A stretch of DNA of 64,000 nucleotides from an uncultured Poribacteria bacterium. Its GTDB lineage: Bacteria > Poribacteria > WGA-4E > WGA-3G. The DNA lies in NCBI GenBank assembly GCA_951828515.1, contig OX639992.1, forward strand, positions 4,318,217 to 4,382,216, given 5' to 3'. Positions 31,494 through 41,378 of the stretch are shown piece by piece (within the stretch, counting starts at the first letter, position 1; each line of letters opens with the position of its first letter). A model generated the notes under the pieces. The model made no database searches. It saw only the letters and a program-made list of their open reading frames with translations, and had not been told where the DNA came from. The translations under genes and the position numbers were made by a program.

Positions 31494-33044
31494 TTGAACA
31501 AAGTTTTGGGGGTGAAGCAGGCAGCCGCGGCCCGAAAAATCCTGTCTGGTGTGCCAGAAGCCTCAACGTATGCCCCAGTAACGGATTCCTTAAACAGAGC
31601 GGCAGAGTTGGGTGAAGATAAGATCACAGCCGTGCTTACCAGTTTCAGCTCGATGCCACAATCGACAACCGTTTTCGCGAATCCGGCGTTGCACAAAGTC
31701 GCAGTTGATTGTGCTGGCACCCAAATAACATTGAACATTCGCAGCTTTGCTATTCGGGGTATTGTATCTGAAAGTGAGATCGTTGCAGGACAGATCAGTC
31801 CCGCTGGTGTCATCTTCGCTGGACTCTTCGGTAGAAAACCTGAAACGGATGCAACTGGACTTGACGAAGAGGCACTGCTGGCAGAATTAATAGATAAGAA
31901 ATTTTATAACTTTGTTACGACTCGCAGAGATAGCCTCACCGGTAAACATCGGCTCGTCAATCAGGTCGCTGAATTTGTTAAAGCCTTCCCAGAAGCAGGT
32001 CCCGAAGCTGCCATTCAACATTTCTCAACACTCCGTAAACTCAGTCATCCGAATCAGAAAGGGATTAACAGCACAAGACACCCCGGCGCACTCCTGCTTG
32101 AACTGATCGGGACGCACATGGAGAATGTCGCAGTCGGGACGGTTTCTGTGTACATGCGCCATCAGCTCCGAGAGAACAATGCACTGCATCCGCAAGTCCT
32201 CGCAATGCGCGCATCCGATCTCATTACCGAACATCAGAAAAATGGAAAAACCGCTTTCCAAACCTCCTATAGTCTCCTTTTGGGGCGTGAAGCAAGCACC
32301 GTCGAAGCGAATATCTTAGAACGAATGGGGATCATACAGGCGCACCACGGTTCCGCAGGTTCCAACGTTGTCGCACGCTATCTTGCCACTTTGCATACCG
32401 GCGCAGTCTCTGACTTTTTTGTCGCATCACAAATGACGTTAGATGGCGACCGACACTTCGGCGCAATTCACGACATGACGGCTTTCATTAATCAAATTGA
32501 ACCGCTTGATACCGAAACCCGTGAAGACGCAATTCGTCAACGGATGCTGTCTGCGCTGCCGACCTTTGGACACCCAGAAATCGCTGCCGCTGGACGATCT
32601 GATGAAATCCAGCAAGACCCCAGACCTGCCATCTATTTCAATCCTTTCTTAGAAGCTGTTGACAATGGTGACATTCAACTCAACGATCGACAGAAAAAAC
32701 GGTTGGGTATTACGCAGCGCATTTACCAACTCGCTTTCATCGAAGGCTTTGTCCGTCCCGGACGTGAGGACGAACCGCCCCTCCGTTTAACACCGAATAC
32801 CGATTTCGGTGGATGGGCAGTCCAAGAAGGGTTGGACATCTATGAGAGTGATAGAACCCTATTGACCTATATCTTCCGTGGTTTTGGTTGGATGATGGAT
32901 GCCCGCGAACAACTCCAACTCAGGATTATCCGGCCCGTTATTCCACCCCACCCAGATGTCATTCCCGGACCGACTGACGATATGACCATTGCAAACGAAG
33001 TGGTCGCATTACACAATCGGATGGCAAGCACGAGCACCTTTTAG
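31494..33044 (+). CDS. Divergent citrate synthase-like protein
   Basis: 516 residues, longer than the usual ~430. TTG start at 31494 with AAGGAG 8 nt upstream. The region 280-330 (GIIQAHHGSAGSNVVARYLAT, then LDGDRHFGAIHDM) lines up with the citrate synthase segment carrying the two catalytic His (the LxxHADHExNxST and GPLHGGAN motifs), giving H284/H285 and H321 as candidates. The N-terminal IRGIVSESEIVAGQISPAGVIF resembles the family's substrate-lid strand region. The adjacent icd gene supports a TCA role. Sequence divergence leaves 2-methylcitrate synthase, a citryl-CoA lyase-like enzyme or a non-catalytic homologue open. Confidence 0.68.
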   Translation: MNKVLGVKQAAAARKILSGVPEASTYAPVTDSLNRAAELGEDKITAVLTSFSSMPQSTTVFANPALHKVAVDCAGTQITLNIRSFAIRGIVSESEIVAGQISPAGVIFAGLFGRKPETDATGLDEEALLAELIDKKFYNFVTTRRDSLTGKHRLVNQVAEFVKAFPEAGPEAAIQHFSTLRKLSHPNQKGINSTRHPGALLLELIGTHMENVAVGTVSVYMRHQLRENNALHPQVLAMRASDLITEHQKNGKTAFQTSYSLLLGREASTVEANILERMGIIQAHHGSAGSNVVARYLATLHTGAVSDFFVASQMTLDGDRHFGAIHDMTAFINQIEPLDTETREDAIRQRMLSALPTFGHPEIAAAGRSDEIQQDPRPAIYFNPFLEAVDNGDIQLNDRQKKRLGITQRIYQLAFIEGFVRPGREDEPPLRLTPNTDFGGWAVQEGLDIYESDRTLLTYIFRGFGWMMDAREQLQLRIIRPVIPPHPDVIPGPTDDMTIANEVVALHNRMASTSTF

Positions 33045-33286
33045 GAATCATCGGTTTTTATGGTGGATTATCAAAATATGTAAACGTTTCAGGGAACACT
33101 GGACCTCTCTGCCACCGCTGGAGAGGGTGTTTTTGCTTGGGTGTTTCCCCTAGTATCCTCGCCCTCTTTTGGTGTATAAGTAATTCTATAATTCACCATA
33201 GTTAAAGACAGAGGTTGTTAAATTAACGTCTCTTTTAACTGATAACTGAAGACTGAAAACCGAAAACTATTGAGAGAGGAACACCC

Positions 33287-34531
33287 GTGATTGAATTTGA
33301 GCAATTAACTGCACCAACAGAAGGGGAAAGAATCGGGATCGACAATGGACAGCTCGTCGTGCCGAATAAGCCGATTATCCCTGTTATTGAAGGCGACGGC
33401 ATCGGACGAGACATCATGAAGGTTACACGCCGGGTTGTTGATGCGGCTGTTCAGACAGCGTCCAACGGTGAAAACCAGATCGTTTGGTTTGATGTCTACG
33501 CTGGCGAAAACGCCATGGCGAAATACAACGAATGGCTCCCACAGGATACCTTTGACGCAATTGAATACTTCCGCGTTGCCCTGAAGGGACCCCTCACAAC
33601 ACCTGTCGGTGGTGGATTCCGAAGTCTAAACGTGACGCTGCGTCAGGTCCTTGAACTCTACGCATGTGTCCGTCCCGTCCGCTACTTCCAAGGTGTCCCC
33701 GCCCCTGTAACGCATCCCGAAAAGATGGATGTCGTTATCTTCCGTGAAAACACTGAAGATGTCTACGCTGGCATTGAATGGGAGCAAGGCACGCCAGAGG
33801 TGAAAAAGGTTATCGAATTGCTCCGCACCGAAATGGGAGTAAACATCCGCGAGGATTCCGGTATCGGTGTGAAACCGATCAGCATTTTCGGCACAAAACG
33901 CTTGGCACGGATGGCGATCCAGTACGCAATTGACCACGGCAGACGCAGTGTCACCTTTGTTCATAAAGGCAATATCATGAAGTTTACCGAAGGGGCGTTC
34001 TGTGCATGGGGATATGAACTCGCCAAAGAAGAATTCGCTGATCAGACGATTACAGAGGATGAACTCTACAGCGATTACGGGGGTGAGTGTCCAGAAGGAA
34101 AAATAATTGTCAATGACCGAATTGCTGACAGCATGTTGCAGCAGATTCTAACGCGAACCGATGAATACGATGTGATTGCCACCCCGAATTTGAACGGGGA
34201 TTATCTCTCGGATGCTGCAGCGGCACAAGTCGGTGGTATCGGTATGGCACCCGGTGGTAACCTCAGCGATGAAGTCGCGCTTTTTGAGGCGACGCACGGC
34301 ACTGCACCGAAGTATACCGATCAGGATGTCGTCAATCCGGGTTCACTGATCCTCTCTGCGGTGATGATGCTGGAGCACATGGGCTGGCAAGAAGCCGCCG
34401 ACCTGATTATTTCGGGACTTGAGAAGACCCTCCTCCAGAAACGGGTGACCTACGATCTGGAACGTCTCATGGAAGGCGCGACGAAGGTCCGAACTTCTGA
34501 GTTCGGTGCATCGATTGTCGAGAACTTTTAG
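33287..34531 (+). CDS. icd: Isocitrate dehydrogenase (NADP+)
   Basis: 414 residues. Oxidises isocitrate to 2-oxoglutarate in the TCA cycle. Start GTG 33287 after GAGAGGAA. Seen: [12 protein letters not shown], isocitrate-binding SLNVTLRQ and [23 protein letters not shown], the metal site in [21 protein letters not shown], and [17 protein letters not shown]. Its KY pair is the NADP+-selecting determinant known from the E. coli enzyme. It lies 242 bp after the citrate-synthase-like gene. The gap carries a degenerate AACTGA/AACCGA tract (33237-33270) and a ~20-bp motif copy (33129-33148). Confidence 0.97.
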   Translation: MIEFEQLTAPTEGERIGIDNGQLVVPNKPIIPVIEGDGIGRDIMKVTRRVVDAAVQTASNGENQIVWFDVYAGENAMAKYNEWLPQDTFDAIEYFRVALKGPLTTPVGGGFRSLNVTLRQVLELYACVRPVRYFQGVPAPVTHPEKMDVVIFRENTEDVYAGIEWEQGTPEVKKVIELLRTEMGVNIREDSGIGVKPISIFGTKRLARMAIQYAIDHGRRSVTFVHKGNIMKFTEGAFCAWGYELAKEEFADQTITEDELYSDYGGECPEGKIIVNDRIADSMLQQILTRTDEYDVIATPNLNGDYLSDAAAAQVGGIGMAPGGNLSDEVALFEATHGTAPKYTDQDVVNPGSLILSAVMMLEHMGWQEAADLIISGLEKTLLQKRVTYDLERLMEGATKVRTSEFGASIVENF

Positions 34532-34570
34532 CGAAAACCTCTTCCACCACACATAGCAAAGGAACGACAG

Positions 34571-34708
34571 ATGTCCTTAAAAACGAAGATTATTCTGGGA
34601 ACAGGTGTGTTGGCGGCTATCGGCATCGGTATCGGTCTTGAATTACATCGTCTTCACAGGCGCATTCTGGAAGAATTAGTGGCAATTCGCCAGCAAGGCG
34701 AGCGGTAA
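34571..34708 (+). CDS. 45-residue single-pass membrane peptide
   Basis: Small gene immediately downstream of icd. ATG 34571 follows AAAGGAACGAC and the stop is TAA 34706-34708. The product begins MSLKTK, then one hydrophobic stretch (IILGTGVLAAIGIGIGLEL), then a basic/amphipathic tail (HRLHRRILEELVAIRQQ). The topology suggests an inner-membrane anchor with cytoplasmic tail. It starts 39 bp after icd and may be co-transcribed. Function unknown; real-gene status rests on the ribosome-binding site and the clean TM-plus-helix layout. Confidence 0.55.
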   Translation: MSLKTKIILGTGVLAAIGIGIGLELHRLHRRILEELVAIRQQGER

Positions 34709-34922
34709 TTGATACCGTTTCCAACTGCCCCTGTCCTGCACAATTATCCTTCCTAAACTCTTAGGGCATTCCGTTTTCCCTTCTTGAGTCCCAGCGGGTT
34801 TATTTGCTTGGGTGTTTCCTTCAATATGTTTATAGAAACCGTTCAGAAGAGCCATCAAGCCCTGTAAGGGCGGCATTTGGCAGCTCTAAGGACTTTCTGT
34901 GCCAGAGAACGAGGTATACATC

Positions 34923-36188
34923 ATGATTACCGAACTCAGCGCGCAAAATTTCAAATCTTGGGAAGATACGGGTAAGTTGCAGATAGCACCCTTAACCGGA
35001 TTTTTCGGCGCGAACAGTTCCGGCAAAACCAGCATTCTGCAAACGCTGCTCATGCTAAAGCAGACCGTGGAACGTCCATGGAATTGGGAGGGAATTATTG
35101 ATTTCGGTGACGATAATTCACTGGTTAACTTGGGCAGTTTTGACGACCTCATTCACGGACACAGACGTGACCATCCACTCCGAATCTCACTATCGTGGAA
35201 ATTATCAGAAGAACTAAGGATAGGAGATACGGACGAGGTGGATACCCTCTCCTTTGATCTCAGCATCAATAACAATGAAAATTCAGTCTCCCAGCCGGTT
35301 TTCAATTATAGGGTAGACGAACAACGCTTTGGGATAAGTTGGGATAGTCAGGGGATCTGTTGGGTTTCTGCCCCCAGTGTGCCAAATCTCGATGCCACCG
35401 TGTTTCGGTGTTATGGGATTCACAATTTATACTCTGATATACTGAAACTTTTTTCACCGCTCCAAACTTGTTTTGAAAATCTGTTTCGCAGCATCCGTTA
35501 TCTCGGTCCCCTCCGTGAATATCCCCGCCGGCATTACGCATGGCAGGGTAAGCATTCGCCAGGTGTAGGGCAGCACGGGGAAGATATGGTCACCGCCCTC
35601 TTTTCCGGACGAATTCAACTCCGTTCTCTTGACGAGCAGATCCCTAAATGGCTACAGCGGTTGGATTTAATCGACTCCTATCGCCTCAATCCTATCTCCG
35701 AAACAGAAAAGGATTACGAATTTCTCGTCAGAAAATACAAGGGCGGACCCGAAGTCCGACTCACAGATGTCGGTTTTGGGGTTTCGCAGGTGCTGCCAGT
35801 ATTAGTTCTGTGTTATTACGTGCCTGAGGGAAGTATCCTCATTCTTGAACAACCTGAAGCACATCTCCATCCGAAAGTCCAGTCGGAATTGGCGGATCTT
35901 CTTATTGAGGTCGTAAAAAATCGGCGACTCCAAATTATCCTTGAGAGCCACAGTGAGCATCTGCTGATACGGTTAATGCGACGGATCGCTGAGGAACAGA
36001 TTTCAGCAGACGACACCGCCTTCTATTTTTGTGAAATGAACGAAGGGGTATCCGAAATTGAGAAGCTCAATGTGGATGATTACGGAAACATCACGAATTG
36101 GCCACAAAACTTCTTCGGGGATGAGATGGGTGACTTGGCAGCAAAAACGAAAGCGGAGATGAAACGTCGGAAAGCCGGCAAATTATGA
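34923..36188 (+). CDS. AAA ATPase (AAA_15/DUF3696-like) of a second two-gene module
   Basis: 421 residues from ATG 34923 (GAGG about 8 nt upstream; an upstream alternative start at 34899 lacks support). It opens ITELSAQNFKSWEDTG, then Walker A GANSSGKT (29-36). The signature-like block DVGFGVSQVLPVLV precedes Walker B LILEQPEAHLHPKVQ and the switch His in ILESHSEHLLIRLMRRI. The C-terminal stretch FYFCEMNEGVSEIEKLNVDDYGNI fits the DUF3696 tail. The stop overlaps the start of the PIN-like gene (ATGA), so the two are translationally coupled. ATPase-sensor plus nuclease-effector is the likely logic; a defence role is inference. Confidence 0.82.
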   Translation: MITELSAQNFKSWEDTGKLQIAPLTGFFGANSSGKTSILQTLLMLKQTVERPWNWEGIIDFGDDNSLVNLGSFDDLIHGHRRDHPLRISLSWKLSEELRIGDTDEVDTLSFDLSINNNENSVSQPVFNYRVDEQRFGISWDSQGICWVSAPSVPNLDATVFRCYGIHNLYSDILKLFSPLQTCFENLFRSIRYLGPLREYPRRHYAWQGKHSPGVGQHGEDMVTALFSGRIQLRSLDEQIPKWLQRLDLIDSYRLNPISETEKDYEFLVRKYKGGPEVRLTDVGFGVSQVLPVLVLCYYVPEGSILILEQPEAHLHPKVQSELADLLIEVVKNRRLQIILESHSEHLLIRLMRRIAEEQISADDTAFYFCEMNEGVSEIEKLNVDDYGNITNWPQNFFGDEMGDLAAKTKAEMKRRKAGKL

Positions 36189-36688
36189 AAGTTATTGTAG
36201 ATACAAATGTTCCGTTAGTTGCCAATGGGAGAGCAGACCAAGCATCTGAAGATTGCGTGGAAACCTGTATTGACGAACTAATGAAGATTACCGAAGGTAA
36301 CGTAAAATTAGTGTTGGATGACCAGCGACGAATTATCGAAGAATACCGAAATAAATTGAATCCGGGAGGTTTTCCTGGTGTTGGAGACGCTTTCCTTAAA
36401 TGGGCGGAGATAAATTGGGCAAACCTGCAACAATGTGATTTGGTTTCCATTACACCTATTGATGATTTAGAAACTGATTTTCAGGAGTTTCCAGCATACC
36501 CGGCGTTAGCGGATTTTGATCCGGATGATAGAAAATTTATCGCTGTTGCACTCGCACACTCCGAGAAACCTCCTATCTTGCAAGCGGTGGATAGTGGGTG
36601 GTGGAACTACCGAGAGGCATTCCATCGAAACGGTGTAACGATTGATTTCATCTGTGAAAATGACATTCGTTTGATGCTAAACCTGTAA
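36185..36688 (+). CDS. PIN-like nuclease, partner of the ATPase
   Basis: 167 residues. Acidic residues in PIN order: D6 in VIVDTNVPLV, E52/E53 in RRIIEEYR, D115 in DPDDRKFIAVAL, D136 in AVDSGWW. PIN nucleases are Mg2+-dependent RNases or DNA nucleases. A 4-nt overlap with the preceding ATPase gene makes them a unit. No VapB-like antitoxin is adjacent, so this is not a standard VapBC pair. Likely effector of the ATPase module. Confidence 0.75.
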   Translation: MKVIVDTNVPLVANGRADQASEDCVETCIDELMKITEGNVKLVLDDQRRIIEEYRNKLNPGGFPGVGDAFLKWAEINWANLQQCDLVSITPIDDLETDFQEFPAYPALADFDPDDRKFIAVALAHSEKPPILQAVDSGWWNYREAFHRNGVTIDFICENDIRLMLNL

Positions 36689-37469
36689 CTTCTATTTTCC
36701 CACCTCAAAAATAAGCCTACCCAATCTTAATCTGATGTTCTGTATTGCCACGACCCAACCTACATACACCGAAAGAAATACCCTTCCGTAAGATTTTTAT
36801 AGTAAAGCCCGAAAATATCTGCACACCCCCGGTAGGTGCGGTTTCTAACCGCACCGAGTTTGGTGTAAAAGTAATTGCAGGATCCACTATAATATGACAA
36901 TTTTTGTGTGTTTGGACGCAATTTTTGCGTGTTTTCATGCGGTTTCTGCATAGTTGCGAGAGCTTAGGATTGAAAACGGGCTCCGTCTCTTTGACAGTGA
37001 CGAAAAAAATGGACGCGTATGCCCGTTCTCTAAACCCAGTGTACGTCTGTATTTGAAGCGCATTACCGTAAAGACCTCCTTCGATCTTGGCGAAAATATG
37101 TCCGTTATGGATAGGATTGGCACGAAATTTGCTACTTTACCATTACCAACTGTTTATATAATCATATCTGGTCATTAGCAATGTCAGATTCTGTATATAA
37201 AATAGTTGTATTCGGTATGCTTTATTGAGAATTCAGCCTATATTTTGTTTAGCAAAGCTGTCGCCGGATTCTTAGGTTCGACTCCCATTTTTCCTTTCAT
37301 TAACGAACGGGATGTTCTATCTCTCTGATTTTTCTGTGGAGGGATATGTTTAAACCTTTTCGTTCCTACGGAGTTTTATCGGTGCCAGCGAGTTGTATTG
37401 TAAACGTTTAGCACTTTATAGGCTTTCGGTTCGCACAAGCTTATATTTCCCTTGGTAAGGAGATAGTGA
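36689..37469. other. Gap with a MITE-like element; no convincing gene
   Basis: Contains the 94-bp TATAGT element (36798-36891). A 74-codon TTG-start frame at 36954-37178 has no ribosome-binding site and no recognisable motif, and its antisense frame is equally open. Downstream to 37445 nothing was recognised. Confidence 0.55.
36798..36891. repeat. 94-bp MITE-like element, TATAGT ends
   Basis: Second copy of the 7628-7721 element, same length, with ends TATAGTAAAGCCC and GGATCCACTATA and the GGTGCGGTTTCTAACCGCACC core. Confidence 0.7.
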
Positions 37470-37823
37470 ATGGATAGAGGTGTCTTTGACGGGTTCACTG
37501 TGAAAATATTTTATGGCGAGGACGACTATTATCTCGCGCATTTTGTGGAGCTTCCGAATGTTTGGGCTTTCGGAACGACGCCATCTAAGGCTATGATTGA
37601 ATTGGAAGCGACTTGGGAATTAATAAAACAGCATAATCGGATGGACAGAGAACCCATTCCGAAGGCACCTTCACAAGAAGCGTATGAAGGATTTTTCAAT
37701 GTTCCGGTCGATGCGCAACTTTATCACACCCTGACTGTTGCTGCGACGGAAGCAGGTGTGAACCTGTATACCATCGTGGCACGTAAGCTCGCCGCAGCAA
37801 CAAAAAATGATGAGGGGTTATAG
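37470..37823 (+). CDS. HicB-like antitoxin, orphan
   Basis: 117 residues. The first half (KIFYGEDDYYLAHFVELPNVWAFGTTPSKAMIEL) is the HicB partial RNase-H-like fold. The C-terminal half (LYHTLTVAATEAGVNLYTIVARKL) is a ribbon-helix-helix-type DNA-binding region. ATG 37470 has AAGGAG upstream. In type II hicAB systems the ~60-residue HicA toxin is adjacent, but neither flank (37180-37469, 37824-38090) encodes one. It may be a stand-alone regulator or what remains after toxin loss. Confidence 0.75.
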   Translation: MDRGVFDGFTVKIFYGEDDYYLAHFVELPNVWAFGTTPSKAMIELEATWELIKQHNRMDREPIPKAPSQEAYEGFFNVPVDAQLYHTLTVAATEAGVNLYTIVARKLAAATKNDEGL

Positions 37824-37841
37824 ATAGAGTAAAACCCGTTT

Positions 37842-37870
37842 GCTGGCGAGGTTTTAAAGCCTCGCCACGC
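37842..37870 (+). terminator. GGCGAGG palindrome after the HicB-like gene
   Basis: GGCGAGG and CCTCGCC form a 7-bp stem 20 nt after the stop codon. It belongs to the GCGAGGTTnnnAACCTCGC repeat family that also sits after 20911, 38714 and 49286. Not followed by a T-tract. Confidence 0.35.
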
Positions 37871-37943
37871 ACCCGTACTGCACACCATCACAAAACCCTC
37901 AAGTCCGTATTCCTACCTTTCAGAAAATCCATACAAAAAGCAC

Positions 37944-37972
37944 TTGACACCAACCACGCTTTAAGGTATCAT
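37944..37972 (+). promoter_or_regulatory. Sigma70-like promoter for the NIPSNAP gene
   Basis: TTGACA (37944-37949), 17-bp spacer, TATCAT (37967-37972), giving an ~115-nt leader to ATG 38094. Confidence 0.6.
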
Positions 37973-38093
37973 CCTCATTGCCTAAATCGCCGGTTTCAGC
38001 CCTACTGGGAGATATGTGTAGAGAGTGGTATTATCTACATTTAACGAGATAGTTCCAATAAATCAGAACGAACGAATAACGCGGGAGGAGAGT

Positions 38094-38714
38094 ATGATCC
38101 ACGAAATAAGAACCTACAATTTGAAACTCGGCCAACTTAACGAATACTGGGAACGTTTCGGCGAGAAGTTACCCGGACGCCAGAAGCTATCGAAACTCGG
38201 TGGACACTGGTACACCGAAGTAGGACCCTTGAACCAGATGGTCGCTATTTGGCCCTATGAGAGTCTTGAACAGCGGGCGGAGATCCGGCGCACTGCGGAA
38301 GCGGGACCGAATCCGGTATGGCCCCCCGATACAAGCGATCTCATTGTGTCGATGGTATCCGAGATTTTTCTGCCAGCCCCCTTTATGGAACCCTTGGGTG
38401 AAAGAGACCTCGGACCGATATATGAGATGCGTTTGTACACCTATCCAGCGGAAGGTATGCCGCAGGTTTTAGAAGCGTGGGGTGCCGCTATCCCTGAACG
38501 CGTGAAGTATTCATCGTTGGCAGGCTGTTGGTACTCGGAATACGGTGGGGTCAACAATTTCATCCATATATGGGCGTATAGGAGTTTTGAAGAACGCCAA
38601 CGCATCCGAGTAGAGACGCGAGAGAAAGGCGTCTGGCCCCCCAAAGGTTCAGTCAGACCCATCACGCAGGAGAGCAAGCTTCTGCTACCTGCCCCTTTTT
38701 CACCGATGCAGTAG
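38094..38714 (+). CDS. NIPSNAP family protein, two tandem domains
   Basis: 206 residues from ATG 38094, with GGGAGGAG 4-5 nt upstream; an upstream alternative start at 38025 lacks an SD. Two dimeric alpha-beta-barrel NIPSNAP repeats: IHEIRTYNLKLGQLNEYW ... GGHWYTEVGPLNQMVAIWPYESL, then YEMRLYTYPAEGMPQVLEAW ... AGCWYSEYGGVNNFIHIWAYRSF. The conserved W-Y-E-x-G-x-N-x-x-x-x-I-W core appears in both. The family's biochemical role is largely undefined in bacteria. It is monocistronic: own promoter upstream and hairpin terminator downstream. Confidence 0.9.
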   Translation: MIHEIRTYNLKLGQLNEYWERFGEKLPGRQKLSKLGGHWYTEVGPLNQMVAIWPYESLEQRAEIRRTAEAGPNPVWPPDTSDLIVSMVSEIFLPAPFMEPLGERDLGPIYEMRLYTYPAEGMPQVLEAWGAAIPERVKYSSLAGCWYSEYGGVNNFIHIWAYRSFEERQRIRVETREKGVWPPKGSVRPITQESKLLLPAPFSPMQ

Positions 38715-39935
38715 TCTAATAACCCCTCCGCACCGCTGGCGAGGTTTCCCACCTCGCCTTCTTTCTTTTCTCTCATTTCTTAAACACTGCTCTGTACACT
38801 ATCGTACTACGATGCTACAATCGGTTTTCCAAATATGGTCACTGACTGCTGATTGCTGACCGCTGACCGCTGTTCGCGGTAGGTGCGGTTTTCAACCGTA
38901 CCATAAGTGTCAATCTAAGAAAAAATAACCGTCACGCCCCAGAAAAGTAGGCGCTGTTTGAAACTGCGCCGGATTTTACACAGAACCCCTGAAAACTTCA
39001 AAGACCTCTTGAATCCCGTAGGGTTTATTTGCTTGGGTATTTCTTCAGTATCTCTGTAGAAAAGTGCTACCTTACAGACCTAAGCCCCGTAGGGGTTTTT
39101 TGATAGGGTGTTTCTTCAGCATCTATAGAAATCTGTGGCAAAATGATACCGAAAACCACTAAATTGACACCTATGGTGCGGTTTCCTAACCGCACCGGGC
39201 ATAACCAAAAACAGTGGGACCTTTTAAGAGGAATCATCAATCAGAATTGGTATAACTACTGTTCTTCTGTAGGAGCGAGTGTTTTTGCTTGGGTGTTTCC
39301 GCATGCTCGCGAAGCAAGGTAGTAGGCACACTCCGTGTGCCGTTCACTAAGAAAGAACGTGCGATAATGCACGTCGCATTTGGGCGAGTACGCCGCAAAA
39401 TCGCACGACTACAAACAGAATTTTGATTTCCCCAGCGGGGCGATATGTGTTAATTGTCTGAATCACGGATTGACACAGATTACGCGGATTACGCGGATAA
39501 GAGAGCGTTCATTATTGGCATAGTGGATTTTAGTTTTCCTAACAGGGCTTGGCTAATGCGGTGCACACCGTGCTATAAACATACCGCCCTTACAGGTTTT
39601 AGGTTTACAAAAATCAAATATACTTGGAAATAAGAAACACCTATTATATTTAGCCCAGCAGGGGTTTTGCTTGAGTGTTTCTTCAATATGTCTATAATTA
39701 TGTGATGCTTCATCCCTCTTTAGCCCCAACGGGGCGACATGTTTATAGTCGCATGATGCTCCACCACTCCTCAGCCCCAGCGGGGCGACATGTGTGTAGA
39801 AAGCGACAATAACCACCTATCTTTAGCCCCAGCGGGGCGGCATGTGTGTAGGAAAGTGGTAAATCCCAAAACCCAAACCCCGTAGGGGCTGTGGGTTTCC
39901 CAACCTCGCTCCTCGCTACCAACCTCTGATTGCTG
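38715..39935. repeat. 1.2-kb repeat-dense region, no gene
   Basis: Contains members of at least five dispersed families: CTGACTGC-type tract (38835-38876), TGCGG palindromes (38880, 39175), four ~20-bp motif copies (39021-39046, 39091-39117, 39281-39300, 39661-39683), a GTAGGAGCGAG half (39269), and a run of CCCCAGCGGGG-CGACATGTGTGTAGAAA units (39425, 39722, 39775, 39825, 39885). The right end abuts the truncated restriction gene, so this block probably marks the deletion junction. Confidence 0.75.
38732..38775 (+). terminator. Rho-independent-type terminator after the NIPSNAP gene
   Basis: GGCGAGGT-TTCCC-ACCTCGCC (8-bp stem) followed by TTCTTTCTTTTCTCTC. Its stem is a member of the dispersed GCGAGGT palindrome family. 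Confidence 0.6.
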
Positions 39936-41378
39936 ATGGCTATCTCAAAAAAATATGGGCGAGGAAGGGAGTTCCTCGCCCAAAAGGAATTAATTGATAG
40001 CAAAATGCTTGCAGAGGCGGAGAGTGAAGATCCAAATAAAAACCGAAGCCAAGCCGCTGAAGACTTGCGGCAGATTGTCGCCACAATCGGCAAGCGTGGA
40101 CATCCGGGTGAACAGATTCGATGTGTTGTCTCTGTTGCCATGCTCAACGAGGGTTGGGACGCAAACAACGTCACACATATTCTGGGGCTACGTGCCTTCA
40201 CCAGCCAACTGCTCTGTGAGCAGGTCGTCGGACGCGGATTGCGACGCATGAATTACACACCCGATCCAGAGACAGGTCTGCTCACTGAGGAATACGTTGA
40301 TGTCTACGGCATCCCGTTTTCGGTGATACCTTTCAGAGGCAGAACCACGAATGCCCGCGCCCCCGATGACAAACCCAAAAACCACGTCCGTGCACTATCG
40401 GATCGTGAACATTTTGAGATCCGATTTCCAGTGGTAGAAGGATACGCCTTTGCACTCCAAAAGAACGAAATCAAGGCAGATATTGAATCCACAGAACCGT
40501 TGAGCCTCCAACCCGAAATTAACCCCACAGCACTCTATGTCAAACCCGCTGTCGGGTATGAAACCGGCGCGCCTTCTGCATCAGGTCCTGGCACGGTGGA
40601 ACTACAAGACCGTGAGGAATATTATCAAACCACGCACCTCCAAGCCATCAAATTCGGAATTGCGCATCGGATTGTCCACAAATTGGTCGGCGATAGCCAA
40701 ACCGCACCAGACCCAGACAGCAATCCGAAACTTCGGTTGCTCTCTCGGCACCGACTCTTTCCACAAGTCTTCAGGTTCGTTGATGCTTATGTCAAGGACA
40801 AGGTTGATTTCCGAGGGTGTGATCCCTGTGAACTTGGACAGGAAAAATACGTGACGCGTATTGTCGAACGACTCATGACTGCGATCCAACCCGATGAAAC
40901 AAAGGGTGAAATCCCGCTCCTGCCCATCCTTAACCGCTATGCACCCATCGGTACATCTGCGGATGTTGACTTTCTCACACCGCGTCCATGTACCGAAACA
41001 CTACGGAGTCATGTGAATCAGGTCGTACTGGATACCGGCACCTGGGAACGCGCAGCCAAATTTCGGCTGGAGCAATCCGAACTTGTAGAATGTTATGTCC
41101 GCAACGATCACCTCGGACTCGGAATCCCTTATGAACACGATGGCGTATCTCACCTCTACGAACCCGATTTTATCGTCAGACTCACAAACGGTGTCCACCT
41201 CGTTTTGGAGATTAAAGGTTTTGAACCCGATCAAGTGCACGCTAAACACGCTGCCGCCAGACGATGGGTGTCCGCTGTCAATAACTGGGGCAAACTGAAG
41301 AAATGGGATTTCCTTGTCTGTAGAGATCCACAACTGCTGGGACAAGAATTAGATCAACTGGTCGCTTCTGAAGGTTAA
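39936..41378 (+). pseudogene. 5'-truncated type III restriction enzyme (res-like) remnant
   Basis: C-terminal ~475 residues of a DEAD/DEAH helicase-nuclease resembling the BPTD_3080/type III Res group. Present: helicase motif V VSVAMLNEGWDANNVTHIL, motif VI QVVGRGLRR, and near the C-terminus a PD-(D/E)XK-like DFIVRLTNG-VHLVLEIKG. Missing: the whole N-terminal ATPase half with Walker A and DExx. The frame begins inside a repeat (TTGCTGATGGC) and crosses a perfect palindrome (GGGCGAGGAA/TTCCTCGCCC, 39958-39982) before family-like sequence begins near 39985. There is no SD and no methyltransferase gene nearby. The frame is otherwise undamaged over 1.4 kb, so truncation looks recent or the fragment is retained. 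Confidence 0.8.

Noticed and set aside
36954-37178. 74-codon frame (TTG start)
   Set aside because: No ribosome-binding site or recognisable motif, and an equally long antisense frame overlaps it.
37240-37300. GGTTCGACTCC resembling a tRNA T-loop
   Set aside because: The flanking bases do not pair as a T-stem and no anticodon or acceptor arms could be found upstream.
37180-38090. A HicA toxin partner for the HicB-like protein
   Set aside because: No short frame with HicA features exists on either side.
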